Shown: positions 45,258 to 53,013, numbered from the stretch's first letter. The stretch: DNA of 64,000 nucleotides from Lacrimispora defluvii (GCA_013036995.1 JAAOXG010000037.1:1-64000); one strand, 5' to 3'. Translations and numbers: made by a program. Notes: a model not told the origin generated them from the sequence alone.

Positions 45258-46328
45258 ATGAGAAGGGAACTACCAGGTGTATTGCTGGGTGTTGTTATGG
45301 CAGTAGTTCTTTCTGGCTGCATAGGACCGGAACAGCCAGTTACGAAGGGGGATTTAGATAAGAATCAGGGTACATCAGCAGTGGATGCACCGGGAAAAGG
45401 AATGTGGGAAACCCCTGAATATGTTTTTACTTATGCAGAAAACCAGGCAGAAGACTATCCAACAACCCAGGGAGCATATAAATTTGCAGAACTGATCAGC
45501 CAGAAAACCAATGGAAGGATTTTAATCAATGTCCAGGCAGGCGGGGTATTGGGAGATGAAAAGTCAGTATGTGAGCAGCTGCAGTTTGGTGGCATTGACT
45601 TTATGAGAATGTCCTTGTCTCCATTGGCAGAGTTTGTTCCAAAGCTGAATGTACTGCAGCTTCCCTATCTTTACCGGGATGCGGACCACATGTGGCAGGT
45701 GCTTGACGGAGCCATTGGAAAGGATTTCATGAATTCCTTTGAAGGTTCCAATCTGGTGCCTTTGTCCTGGTATGATGCCGGTGCCAGAAATTTTTATAAT
45801 TCCGTCCGCCCCATCAGGAAGCTGGAAGATATGAAAGGCCTGAAAATCCGTGTTCAGGAATCAGAGATGATGATTGGGATGGTGGAAGCACTGGGAGCAA
45901 GTCCTGCACCTATGTCTTATGCGGAAGTTTATTCTGCCCTGCAGACGGGTGTAATTAACGGTGCGGAAAACAACTGGCCTTCCTATGAATCCACCAGTCA
46001 TTATGAAGTGGCAAAGTATTACACCATTGACGAACATAACCGCGTACCTGAACTTCAGCTTTGTTCACAGCCTACCTGGGACAAACTATCCATAGCGGAT
46101 CAGGAGATAATCAAAGAGTGTGCATTGGAGTCGGCAGAGTATGAAAGAAGGCTGTGGTCGGAACGTGAAAAAAAATCGGAGGAAAAGGTCCGCCAGGCAG
46201 GGTGTCAGATTATAGAACTGTCGCCAGGCGAGAAGCAGAAATTTCAGGATGCAGTAAAGCCCATGTATGAGAAGTACTGCAGTGATTATATGGATATTGT
46301 GGATGCAATTATAAATACTGGAAAATAA
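45258..46328 (+). CDS. TRAP-type (DctP family) substrate-binding lipoprotein
   Basis: A 356-residue binding protein. The signal peptide ends in lipobox LSGC (about residue 21). The mature part shows DctP hallmarks: GAYKFAELISQKTNGRILINVQAGGVLGDE, LPYLYRDADHMWQVLDG, GLKIRVQESEMMIGMVEALGASPAPMSYAEVYSALQTGVINGAENNWPSYE. TRAP binding proteins normally work with DctQ/DctM permeases, which are absent here, and usually bind organic acids via a conserved arginine (present in LKIRVQES). Next to a sensor kinase and regulator it may serve as an extracytoplasmic sensor subunit. Confidence 0.88.
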   Translation: MRRELPGVLLGVVMAVVLSGCIGPEQPVTKGDLDKNQGTSAVDAPGKGMWETPEYVFTYAENQAEDYPTTQGAYKFAELISQKTNGRILINVQAGGVLGDEKSVCEQLQFGGIDFMRMSLSPLAEFVPKLNVLQLPYLYRDADHMWQVLDGAIGKDFMNSFEGSNLVPLSWYDAGARNFYNSVRPIRKLEDMKGLKIRVQESEMMIGMVEALGASPAPMSYAEVYSALQTGVINGAENNWPSYESTSHYEVAKYYTIDEHNRVPELQLCSQPTWDKLSIADQEIIKECALESAEYERRLWSEREKKSEEKVRQAGCQIIELSPGEKQKFQDAVKPMYEKYCSDYMDIVDAIINTGK

Positions 46329-46334
46329 GAATGA

Positions 46335-46377
46335 CCCAGCCGGATGTCTTTTGGATATCCGGCTGGGCTTTCCTTTT
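46335..46377. terminator. Terminator after the TRAP-type binding-protein gene
   Basis: A perfect 11-bp GC-rich stem (46335-46345 with 46357-46367, CCCAGCCGGAT and its complement) followed by CTTTCCTTTT, between two convergent genes. Confidence 0.85.
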
Positions 46378-46382
46378 GGGAA

Positions 46383-46589
46383 TCACTGCTTTTTATCTTT
46401 CACCTTTGCTTTGGGAAGATAGGGATAGAGATCCTGGTATGCTTCCCGTTCTTCATCTGAGGCCGGTTCTGCCGGTATCAGTCCGGTTAAATCCATGGAG
46501 GAACAGGCCTGAATGTCAATGTCATAGTTGTTTTTTGCAGTGACCCGTTCCGCCTTCCCGGCAGAGTCTTTATTTTTATCTGATTTCAT
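46383..46589 (-). CDS. Small single-cysteine protein, unknown function
   Basis: A 68-residue hydrophilic protein with AAAGGAG placed before ATG 46589. It has a basic N-terminus, a compact central motif DIQACSSMDLTGLIP (single cysteine C29), an acidic middle (ASDEEREAYQDLYPYLP) and a Lys-rich end. I recall similar short proteins with a C-S-x-x-D-x-TGLIP core in other Lachnospiraceae but no function. It is divergent from the LytTR gene. A signalling peptide precursor or a small regulator are possibilities; nothing in the sequence decides. Confidence 0.6.
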   Translation of the reverse strand: MKSDKNKDSAGKAERVTAKNNYDIDIQACSSMDLTGLIPAEPASDEEREAYQDLYPYLPKAKVKDKKQ

Positions 46590-46750
46590 ATCAAGTCTCC
46601 TTTCCTTGTGATTGTTAATCCCTTTTTAGTGTGAGAAAATCTACTGTAAATATTCATGGTTTCGTAAAGTCTCCTTTGGCGTTATAATATTGACCAAACG
46701 TTATTGAAGAAGGGCGATTTGTCCGTAAATAGATTTACAGGGGGATAATT

Positions 46751-47194
46751 ATGAAAATTGCCTTTTTAATTGATCAAAGGCTTAAAATGATTGTGGAAGG
46801 AACGGAGTATAATATGATTTTATTATATCCCGAAATGCAGGAGAATCCGAATAAGCTTTTAAAATATGCTGCTTTTTTTAATGGAAAACCTTATGTTTTC
46901 AACATGAGTGAGATTTTGTATCTGGAATCCTATTATCGGAAGACAAGCATTGTGGTAAAAAATGAAAAAATGCGGATTAAGGCAAGGCTGAATGAAGAGG
47001 AAGGAAAACTTCCCAAAGACTGGTTTATCCGTATCAGCCGCCATAATATCGTCAATATGCAGCATATTAAGACTGTAAAAGGAGATGAGGTTGAAATGGC
47101 CAATGGAGATGTTTTGTATATCAGCCATAGCAGAAGAAAAGAATTTGGTAAGAATTACAGAGCTTATTTAAAATTAAATAATAGATTGATTTAA
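46751..47194 (+). CDS. LytTR-domain DNA-binding protein
   Basis: A 147-residue protein whose residues about 40-147 form a LytTR DNA-binding domain (YVFNMSEILYLESYYRKTSIVV, LPKDWFIRISRHNIVNMQHIKTVKG). The first 40 residues are not a full receiver domain, so phosphorylation control is unlikely. ACAGGGGGATAATT precedes ATG 46751. A TATAAT at 46683-46688 could be its -10. Targets unknown; the divergent small-protein gene is a candidate. Confidence 0.8.
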   Translation: MKIAFLIDQRLKMIVEGTEYNMILLYPEMQENPNKLLKYAAFFNGKPYVFNMSEILYLESYYRKTSIVVKNEKMRIKARLNEEEGKLPKDWFIRISRHNIVNMQHIKTVKGDEVEMANGDVLYISHSRRKEFGKNYRAYLKLNNRLI

Positions 47195-47335
47195 AACGGA
47201 AAACGCCATGATTATGACTAAAAGTGCATACCCCATTGTCACCAGCGTAGTCAGGTGCTATTGTTAATGCAATGCAAATACATTCAAGATCGGCAGTTCC
47301 TATCTAATTCGATTCTGTTGTTCGTAATCCAATTG

Positions 47336-47374
47336 CAGACAGCGAAACTTCAGCCGATTTCGCTGTCTGTTTTT
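47336..47374. terminator. Terminator between the LytTR gene and the convergent membrane protein gene
   Basis: A perfect 12-bp stem (47336-47347 with 47358-47369, CAGACAGCGAAA and its complement) with a 10-nt loop is followed by TTTTTC. Confidence 0.85.
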
Positions 47375-47381
47375 CTTTGCC

Positions 47382-48038
47382 TTATGCTACAGGCATATCT
47401 TTCGAAAATTCTTCCAGAATGCAGAACCTTCTGTAGACCCGTCTGAAAATCAGGATTGATAGGAAAAGAAACACGGTTCCGGCTGCGAACAGAATCCGGT
47501 TTATGATAAAAGCTCTGGGCTGGATTAAAAAAGGGGATCCCATTGCTTTTATTTCCTCCTCACTATATCCCGCATCTGATAAGTATCTATGAAAATATGG
47601 AATCAGTTTCTTCTTCATAGGGATGATCTCACCGTCGATAAATATTTCCATCTGTGGCTTTTGACCCCCTTTTAAGAATGCATAAGTTTCATCTGTCAGT
47701 CTGTCAAAAGATAAATTCTGGTTATGATCTGTTTTAAGACCCAGATAACCGCCGTAAAAGGGAATGATATAATAGTTTCCGGAGTTCTTTTTTGGAACGA
47801 TGATTCCTTCGCTGTTTTTTTCGTAAGTGGTATCGGAGGCGAAATAGTCCAGTGCATAAACCACATTACCTTCAACATGACTCCCGATTTTAATTTCTCT
47901 TCCATTCAAAAGATCTTCAAACGTGACGGGAGGGAGAAATGATGTAATAAAGCCAGAGAAAGAGAGCAGGATGAGAATCATGCCTGCTGTAAATAGTATT
48001 AAAATACTGCCATTAATAGACTGCATTATCTTATTCAT
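47382..48038 (-). CDS. Membrane protein of unknown function
   Basis: A 218-residue protein with a membrane helix near each end (about 11-33 and 172-197) and an extracellular domain of about 135 residues between them. The domain includes IKIGSHVEGNVVYALDYFAS and a YYIIPFYGGYLGLKTD segment, possibly a small beta fold. ATG 48038 follows GAAGGAG with TTTATTAACCA between. I do not recognise a characterised family. Confidence 0.65.
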   Translation of the reverse strand: MNKIMQSINGSILILFTAGMILILLSFSGFITSFLPPVTFEDLLNGREIKIGSHVEGNVVYALDYFASDTTYEKNSEGIIVPKKNSGNYYIIPFYGGYLGLKTDHNQNLSFDRLTDETYAFLKGGQKPQMEIFIDGEIIPMKKKLIPYFHRYLSDAGYSEEEIKAMGSPFLIQPRAFIINRILFAAGTVFLFLSILIFRRVYRRFCILEEFSKDMPVA

Positions 48039-48148
48039 TGGTTAATAAACTCCTTCTCCATAAGTTTATACAATGCCATGGTAACAAAAGTGATAATAAA
48101 TGTCAAGAAATATAAATATATGAAACTAAAAAAATAAATAGCCGTTTT

Positions 48149-48164
48149 TATGAAACGTTTAATA
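48149..48164. promoter_or_regulatory. LacI-type operator upstream of the lacI-family gene
   Basis: TATGAAACGTTTAATA contains the AAACGTTT palindrome core of LacI-family sites. It is identical over 16 bp to the site at 49535-49550. It sits 8 bp upstream of TTGACA (48173-48178), suggesting autoregulation. Confidence 0.65.
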
Positions 48165-48172
48165 TTTGTATA

Positions 48173-48201
48173 TTGACAATTAATTAAAAATCTGAGTTAA
48201 T
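48173..48201 (+). promoter_or_regulatory. Promoter of the LacI-family gene
   Basis: A perfect TTGACA (48173-48178) is followed at 17-18 bp by weak GTTAAT/TTAATA hexamers. Confidence 0.45.
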
Positions 48202-48227
48202 AAATAAAAAGATCTCTGGAGGAAATA

Positions 48228-49268
48228 ATGGCGACAATTAAAGAGCTGGCAAAATGCTGCGGCGTATCAGTGGCTACAGTTTCCAATATTTTGAATAATA
48301 AACCTGGTGCCAGTGATAAAACCAGGAAGCTGGTTTTGGAAATGGCAGAACAGCTAAATTATACGCCCAATATTGTGGCAAAAAATTTAAAGATGCAGAA
48401 AACCAGAAGCATCGGTGTAATTGCGGAAGATATGACTATATTCAGCATACCGGATATTATTGACGGAATCACGGATTATTGTCAGAAGCAGGAATACCAG
48501 ATTCTGTTAACCAATTTAAGACTGTTTAAAAAATATAATGATACTTATTATAACAAAGACGATTATTATGAACTGGTCAGGCAGGAAATTAAAAAACTGA
48601 TGGAAAAGCAGGTAGAGGGAATTATCTACGTGGCAGCTCATGAGCGTGTGATTCACTGTATACCGGAAAACCTGCCCATTCCTGCAGTCATGGCATACGG
48701 GTATTCCAAAAGCAGGAAGATTCCCTCAGTGGTGGTAGATGATGTCAGTGGAGCGGCTGCTATTGTAACGTATCTTCTGGATCAGGGACACAAAAAGGTG
48801 GGGGTCATAACCGGAAAGCCGGACAGTCTTCATGCCCAGGCCAGGCTGGTGGGATATCAGCAGGTTTTATTCCAGAACAAAATTCTTTACGATCCAGGTC
48901 TTGTGGCAGAGGGGGACTGGACAAGAGAGTCCGGATACCGCTGCGCCGCTGAACTTCTCGAAAAAGGAGTTTCAGCCATATTTGCAATGAATGATCTGAT
49001 GGCAGGCGGGGTTTACGACAGAGTGGAGGAATTAAAACAGACCATAGGCAATGAAATCTCCGTTGCAGGATATGATGACAGAGAACTTTCAGGCTACTAC
49101 CATCCGCCCCTGACAACGGTCAGTCTGCCCCTCCATGATATTGGATATAAGGCCAGCGAGTGGATGATAGAATTGTTAAATGGAGGAGAGCTGGAACATA
49201 CAGAGGATAATGTATGTGCGGTGGAATGTATGCTTCTGATACGGAAGTCAGTGAAAAATATCAAATAG
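48228..49268 (+). CDS. LacI-family transcriptional regulator
   Basis: A 346-residue repressor-type regulator. The N-terminal helix-turn-helix ATIKELAKCCGVSVATVSNILNN and hinge (NYTPNIVAKNLK) precede a periplasmic-binding-protein-like effector domain (IGVIAEDMTIFSIPDIIDGITDYCQKQ, VVDDVSGAAAIVTYLLDQGHKKVGVI, SAIFAMNDLMAGG). CTGGAGGAAATA precedes the ATG. It lies directly upstream of a MalEFG-type operon, and the same operator-like sequence occurs before both. Confidence 0.92.
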   Translation: MATIKELAKCCGVSVATVSNILNNKPGASDKTRKLVLEMAEQLNYTPNIVAKNLKMQKTRSIGVIAEDMTIFSIPDIIDGITDYCQKQEYQILLTNLRLFKKYNDTYYNKDDYYELVRQEIKKLMEKQVEGIIYVAAHERVIHCIPENLPIPAVMAYGYSKSRKIPSVVVDDVSGAAAIVTYLLDQGHKKVGVITGKPDSLHAQARLVGYQQVLFQNKILYDPGLVAEGDWTRESGYRCAAELLEKGVSAIFAMNDLMAGGVYDRVEELKQTIGNEISVAGYDDRELSGYYHPPLTTVSLPLHDIGYKASEWMIELLNGGELEHTEDNVCAVECMLLIRKSVKNIK

Positions 49269-49284
49269 AATTTAAGCATTTATT

Positions 49285-49328
49285 AGAACGTTTATCTGTT
49301 GTTAACACAGCCAGACGTTCTTTTTTTA
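49285..49328 (+). terminator. Terminator of the LacI-family gene
   Basis: AGAACGT (49285-49291) pairs with ACGTTCT (49315-49321), enclosing a TGTTAACA palindrome, and is followed by seven Ts. Confidence 0.65.
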
Positions 49329-49422
49329 CGCTGTAAAGAAAATTCGACAGAATTAAACAAAAAATTATATAAAATTACATAGTTAAACGATTTAAATACT
49401 ACTAATAATTATGCAAAAATAC

Positions 49423-49451
49423 TTTACATTACCCTTTTCATGTGTTAGTAT
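49423..49451 (+). promoter_or_regulatory. Promoter of the LacI-controlled sugar importer operon
   Basis: TTTACA (49423-49428) and TAGTAT (49446-49451) are separated by 17 bp. Transcription would start near 49459, about 75 bp before the operator. Confidence 0.45.
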
Positions 49452-49534
49452 GCAATTATATATATGGATTTTAGTTAAAATCAAGCATCGTGAGCAGAGA
49501 TAAACACAAAAAAAGCCGGATTAATCAAAAAACA

Positions 49535-49550
49535 TATGAAACGTTTAATA
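49535..49550. promoter_or_regulatory. LacI-type operator upstream of the sugar importer operon
   Basis: TATGAAACGTTTAATA, identical over 16 bp to the site before the regulator gene. It lies downstream of the predicted transcription start, so a bound repressor would act as a roadblock. Confidence 0.65.
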
Positions 49551-49561
49551 AGCCGGCAGTA

Positions 49562-49582
49562 CCTCCCTGGGGGGAGTTTTTT
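49562..49582 (+). promoter_or_regulatory. Leader hairpin with T run (possible attenuator)
   Basis: CTCCC (49563-49567) can pair with GGGAG (49572-49576), followed directly by six Ts, in the untranslated leader of the importer operon. The stem is short, so termination would be partial. Confidence 0.35.
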
Positions 49583-49643
49583 AGAATCATGCAGATGGCA
49601 GAATCTGTGTTGATAAGAAAGAATTAAAAAGGAGGATTCATTC

Positions 49644-51011
49644 ATGAAAAAAAGAGTATTGGGGGCTCTTGCATGTGCAGCCATGGCAGTGATTCTGGCA
49701 GCAGGCTGCAGCACTAAGGGCAGTTCAGGTGAAGCAGAAAGCAAAGCAGCCTCTGCTGGAAAAAAGTCAATGGAGGTAGCAGGCAGCGATGTTACTACCA
49801 TTAATGTATGGACATTTATTGAATTGCATCAGGACTTTTACGTTAACATGGCTGAAAAGTGGAATGAGGCACATCCAGATAAAAAGGTGAAGCTGGTGTT
49901 AAGCAATATGCCCTACGATGACATGCATAATAAGCTGTCTCTTGCATTGGAATCGGGAGAAGGGGCACCTGATGTTGTGGACATTGAGCTTGGAAAGTTT
50001 CCGGCCTTCATGGTCGGCAATATCGGATTAATGGAACTGAATGATGTGATCGATCCTTACCGCGATAATATTGTGAAATCCCGTCTTGGAATCTATTCCA
50101 AAGATGGAAAGGAATATGGTCTTCCCACCCATGTAGGTACTACGGTGGCATTTTACAATGAAAAGCTGTTGAAAGACGCAGGAATTAATTATCAGGACAT
50201 CAAAACCTGGGATCAGTTTAAAGAGGCCGGAGTGAAATATCACGAAGCCACCGGAAAGTATTTCTCCTGTGTGGAGACATCGGCTTCCTGGATGGTGAAC
50301 CTGATGCTGGCTCAAAAAGGCGGAGATTACGTTGATGAGAAAGGGAATTTAAACTTAAACAGCAAGGAACTGACAGAAGTTTTGGAATACATAAAAGGAA
50401 TGCAGGAAACTGGAGCTTTTGCGACTGTTCCGGGAGGACAGCCGGATAATGAAGAGGCTTATCCTTCCTACAATACAGGAGAATATGCCGTGCAGATCAT
50501 GCCGTTCTGGCAGACATCCAGATTTGTAAACTACATGAAGGATTTAAAGAAGCAGGTAGCCATCTCAACCGTGCCTGTCTGGAATGAGAATGATAAAGAG
50601 GTAGCAACCATCGGCGGAGGCGGTACAGGAACCGCAATTATAAAATCTGGCAAGAATGCAAAACTGGCTGCGGAAGTTATGGCTTATATCAAGCTTTCCG
50701 AGGATTCCAACCGTGAAGTTTGGAATGTGCTTGGATTTGATCCTGTTAACACGGCAGTGTGGACGGATAAGTCCCTGACCCAGAATCCCGATAACCAGTT
50801 CATACAGTATTTTACCAATTACCCCTTTGATACTCTTTTAAAAACAAAGGACAGCATCGGACTTTTAAGAGCGTATACCGATGAGAAGTATCCTTCTATC
50901 AACAATGAATTGTGTACAGTCACCTTAAACAGTATTTTTGAGGATGGGAAGGATGTAAAAGAAGTCCTTGATTCTTCCCAGGAAACCTTAAAAAATGAAT
51001 TTAAAAAATAA
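49644..51011 (+). CDS. Sugar ABC transporter substrate-binding lipoprotein
   Basis: A 455-residue family 1 binding protein. The signal peptide ends with lipobox AAGC (about residue 22). The mature protein shows INVWTFIELHQDFYVNMAEKWNEAHPDKKVKL, GAPDVVDIELGKFPAF and GLPTHVGTTVAFYNEKLLKDAGI, typical for oligosaccharide-binding proteins. AAAAAGGAGG precedes ATG 49644. It is followed by two permeases and controlled, by inference, by the LacI-type protein upstream. Ligand unknown; there is no enzyme gene in the operon to hint at it. Confidence 0.9.
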   Translation: MKKRVLGALACAAMAVILAAGCSTKGSSGEAESKAASAGKKSMEVAGSDVTTINVWTFIELHQDFYVNMAEKWNEAHPDKKVKLVLSNMPYDDMHNKLSLALESGEGAPDVVDIELGKFPAFMVGNIGLMELNDVIDPYRDNIVKSRLGIYSKDGKEYGLPTHVGTTVAFYNEKLLKDAGINYQDIKTWDQFKEAGVKYHEATGKYFSCVETSASWMVNLMLAQKGGDYVDEKGNLNLNSKELTEVLEYIKGMQETGAFATVPGGQPDNEEAYPSYNTGEYAVQIMPFWQTSRFVNYMKDLKKQVAISTVPVWNENDKEVATIGGGGTGTAIIKSGKNAKLAAEVMAYIKLSEDSNREVWNVLGFDPVNTAVWTDKSLTQNPDNQFIQYFTNYPFDTLLKTKDSIGLLRAYTDEKYPSINNELCTVTLNSIFEDGKDVKEVLDSSQETLKNEFKK

Positions 51012-51021
51012 GATCTGGAAC

Positions 51022-51047
51022 GCCGCAGGGAGTGATACCCCTGCGGC
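51022..51047 (+). promoter_or_regulatory. Post-binding-protein hairpin
   Basis: A perfect 9-bp GC-rich stem (51022-51030 with 51039-51047, GCCGCAGGG and its complement) lies 11 bp after the stop; no T run follows, so it is more likely to stabilise the upstream mRNA than to terminate. Confidence 0.5.
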
Positions 51048-51082
51048 TGCTGTGTAGAAATCATTACTGGAAGGAGGACAAA

Positions 51083-51967
51083 ATGAAGAAATTCTTCTAT
51101 TCGAAAAAAATAGCTCCTTATGTATTCATCTGCCCTTTTGTTATAACCGTGCTGTTGTTCTGGTTAATTCCTGTCTGCAACGGGGTACTTTTAAGTTTTC
51201 AGGATGTATTGAAAAATAAATGGGTAGGCTTTGATAATTATTCCAGACTTTTAACGGATAAAATTTTTAGAAAAGCTTTATGGAACAGCTTTAAATACAT
51301 GACAGGAACACTGATTTTACTGATCCCATTTCCCATGCTGTTTGCTACCATGTTAAACAGCAGGTGGATTAAAAAGACGGAGTTTTTTAAGTCTGTATAT
51401 TTTATACCGGCTCTTACCTCCGTTGTAGTTGCAGGTACCATATTTCGGCTGATGTTTGGAGAATCTGCCACCTCTCTGTTTAATCAGGTGCTGGGAATGC
51501 TGGGAGTAAGTCCGGTTAAATGGTTAAAAGGGGCAGGCACAAGCTTTTTTGCCCTTCTTCTTCTGGCTTGCTGGAGATGGACCGGCGTAAATATTTTATA
51601 TTTTCTGGCAGGCTTACAGAGCATACCCACGGATTTATATGAAGCAGCTTCCATAGACGGTGCGTCCGGCTGGCAGCAGTTTATTAAAATCTCAGTTCCC
51701 CTTGTAAAGCCTACCACCGTCTATGTACTGACTATCAGCATCTATGCCGGTCTTTCCATGTTCTTAGAGAGCAATATGCTGTTTAAAGGAAACAATTCTC
51801 CCAATAACATCGGGCTTACAATCGTGGGATATTTATACAGACAGGGAGTGGAGAAACGGGCGCTGGGTTATGCATGCGCAGTTGGTTTCATTTTACTTCT
51901 TGTAGTTATGATTGTGAACTTAATTCAGTTAAAGGTTACTGGAACGTTTGAAGAGGGGAGGGACTGA
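51083..51967 (+). CDS. Sugar ABC transporter permease, MalF type
   Basis: A 294-residue membrane protein with six helices and the EAA loop DLYEAASIDGASGWQQFIKISVP (about residues 187-209). AAGGAGGAC precedes ATG 51083. The N-terminus KIAPYVFICPFVITVLLFWLIPV is typical of MalF/UgpA-type subunits. It forms the channel with the next gene. Confidence 0.9.
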   Translation: MKKFFYSKKIAPYVFICPFVITVLLFWLIPVCNGVLLSFQDVLKNKWVGFDNYSRLLTDKIFRKALWNSFKYMTGTLILLIPFPMLFATMLNSRWIKKTEFFKSVYFIPALTSVVVAGTIFRLMFGESATSLFNQVLGMLGVSPVKWLKGAGTSFFALLLLACWRWTGVNILYFLAGLQSIPTDLYEAASIDGASGWQQFIKISVPLVKPTTVYVLTISIYAGLSMFLESNMLFKGNNSPNNIGLTIVGYLYRQGVEKRALGYACAVGFILLLVVMIVNLIQLKVTGTFEEGRD

Positions 51968-51968
51968 T

Positions 51969-52811
51969 ATGAACAGAAGCATGAAAAAAAGTGGAGTTAC
52001 CATTGTCTTTTATATCATCTTTGCCCTTCTTGCTGTGGGTATCTTTCTTCCCATCTGGGTTCTTTTTATCGCCAGCTTTAAACCAGGAAACGATCTTCTC
52101 CAATATGGCCTGAATCTGGATTTAAACATTTCCAGAATGAATCTGGATAATTATATTCTGCTGTTTTCCGGACAGCATGAATACTGGAAATGGTTTTTCA
52201 ACAGTATTACTCTGACTGTGATCACAGTACTGGGCACGTTACTGATCAGCTCTTTTGTGGGATATGGTTTTGCTGCCTATGACTTTAAAGGAAAAAAGTT
52301 TCTGTTTATCCTGGTGCTCCTTATTTTATCCATTCCGCTGGAAGTTGTTATGCTGCCCCTGTATAAACAGATTTCCTCATGGAAGATGATGGACAGCTAT
52401 ACAGCAATTGTTCTGCCGTTCCTGGCCCATGCATCAACCATCTTTTTCTTCCGCCAGTATCTGCTCAGCATTCCAAGGTCATTAATGGAAGCAGGGAGAA
52501 TTGACGGTGCTACGGAGTACGGCATTTTTTACCGTCTTATTGTTCCGCTTATGAAACCGGCGTTTTCTGCTATGGCAATCTTAAATGGAATGAATGCATG
52601 GAATAATTATCTATGGCCTCTGCTTGTAATCCGGTCTTCGGATAAATATCCCTTGACGTTAGGCTTAAACACACTGATTAATCCTTATGGAGATAATTAC
52701 AGTCTTTTAATTGTGGGTTCCGTTTTTTCTGTTATTCCTATTTTTCTGCTTTTTGTTGCATTTCAAAAGTACTTTATTGAAGGAATGATGGCAGGTGCAG
52801 TAAAAGGCTGA
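51969..52811 (+). CDS. Sugar ABC transporter permease, MalG type
   Basis: A 280-residue permease beginning one base after the MalF-type stop, with GGGGAGGG just upstream. Six helices, EAA loop (SLMEAGRIDGATEYGIFYRLIVP, about 176-198) and the KYFIEGMMAGAVKG tail. It completes the LacI-controlled importer; the ATPase is again encoded elsewhere. Confidence 0.9.
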   Translation: MNRSMKKSGVTIVFYIIFALLAVGIFLPIWVLFIASFKPGNDLLQYGLNLDLNISRMNLDNYILLFSGQHEYWKWFFNSITLTVITVLGTLLISSFVGYGFAAYDFKGKKFLFILVLLILSIPLEVVMLPLYKQISSWKMMDSYTAIVLPFLAHASTIFFFRQYLLSIPRSLMEAGRIDGATEYGIFYRLIVPLMKPAFSAMAILNGMNAWNNYLWPLLVIRSSDKYPLTLGLNTLINPYGDNYSLLIVGSVFSVIPIFLLFVAFQKYFIEGMMAGAVKG

Positions 52812-52895
52812 CGATTTTTGGTAAACTGCCAAGTGGGACTCATTTTAAGATTAGTGAAATTCAGATAGGGTGAATGCTCTCGACTTACAAAATTC

Positions 52896-52931
52896 AAATC
52901 CTCAGGACAGAAATGTTCAGGGGATTTTTTT
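52896..52931 (+). terminator. Terminator of the sugar importer operon
   Basis: An 8-bp outer stem with one G-U pair (52896-52903 with 52920-52927) encloses a GGACA-GAAA-TGTTC hairpin and ends in a seven-T run. Confidence 0.8.
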
Positions 52932-52961
52932 GCTGTTACAGGGTTGGGAAATCTGAATATA

Positions 52962-52973
52962 GAAAACGTTTTC
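52962..52973. promoter_or_regulatory. Perfect 12-bp palindrome (operator candidate)
   Basis: GAAAACGTTTTC is a perfect palindrome with the ACGT core of LacI-family or CcpA (cre-like) sites. It lies 11 bp upstream of the -35 box of the exonuclease gene. Confidence 0.4.
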
Positions 52974-52984
52974 CTCGTTTTAAC

Positions 52985-53013
52985 TTGATGTACACATCTG
53001 GAGACGTTATAAT
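52985..53013 (+). promoter_or_regulatory. Promoter of the exonuclease operon
   Basis: TTGATG (52985-52990) and a perfect TATAAT (53008-53013) are separated by 17 bp, 60 bp before the ATG. Confidence 0.65.

Larger units (their letters stand above)
49269..49643 (+). other. Intergenic control region between lacI-family gene and sugar importer operon
   Basis: This 375-bp gap holds no gene. In order: a terminator-like repeat for the regulator gene (49285-49321), a palindrome TTAAA-cga-TTTAA (49383-49395), a promoter (49423-49451), an operator (49535-49550) inside an imperfect GCCGG/CCGGC hairpin (49515-49519 with 49553-49557), and a small GC-rich hairpin with T run (49562-49582). These are listed separately where supported. 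Confidence 0.6.

Noticed and set aside
47169..47258. Minus-strand stretch that could encode a final membrane helix (LTTLVTMGYALLVIIMAFSVL)
   Set aside because: It overlaps the end of the LytTR gene, has an in-frame stop just upstream and no start or ribosome binding site; too short to call a gene remnant.
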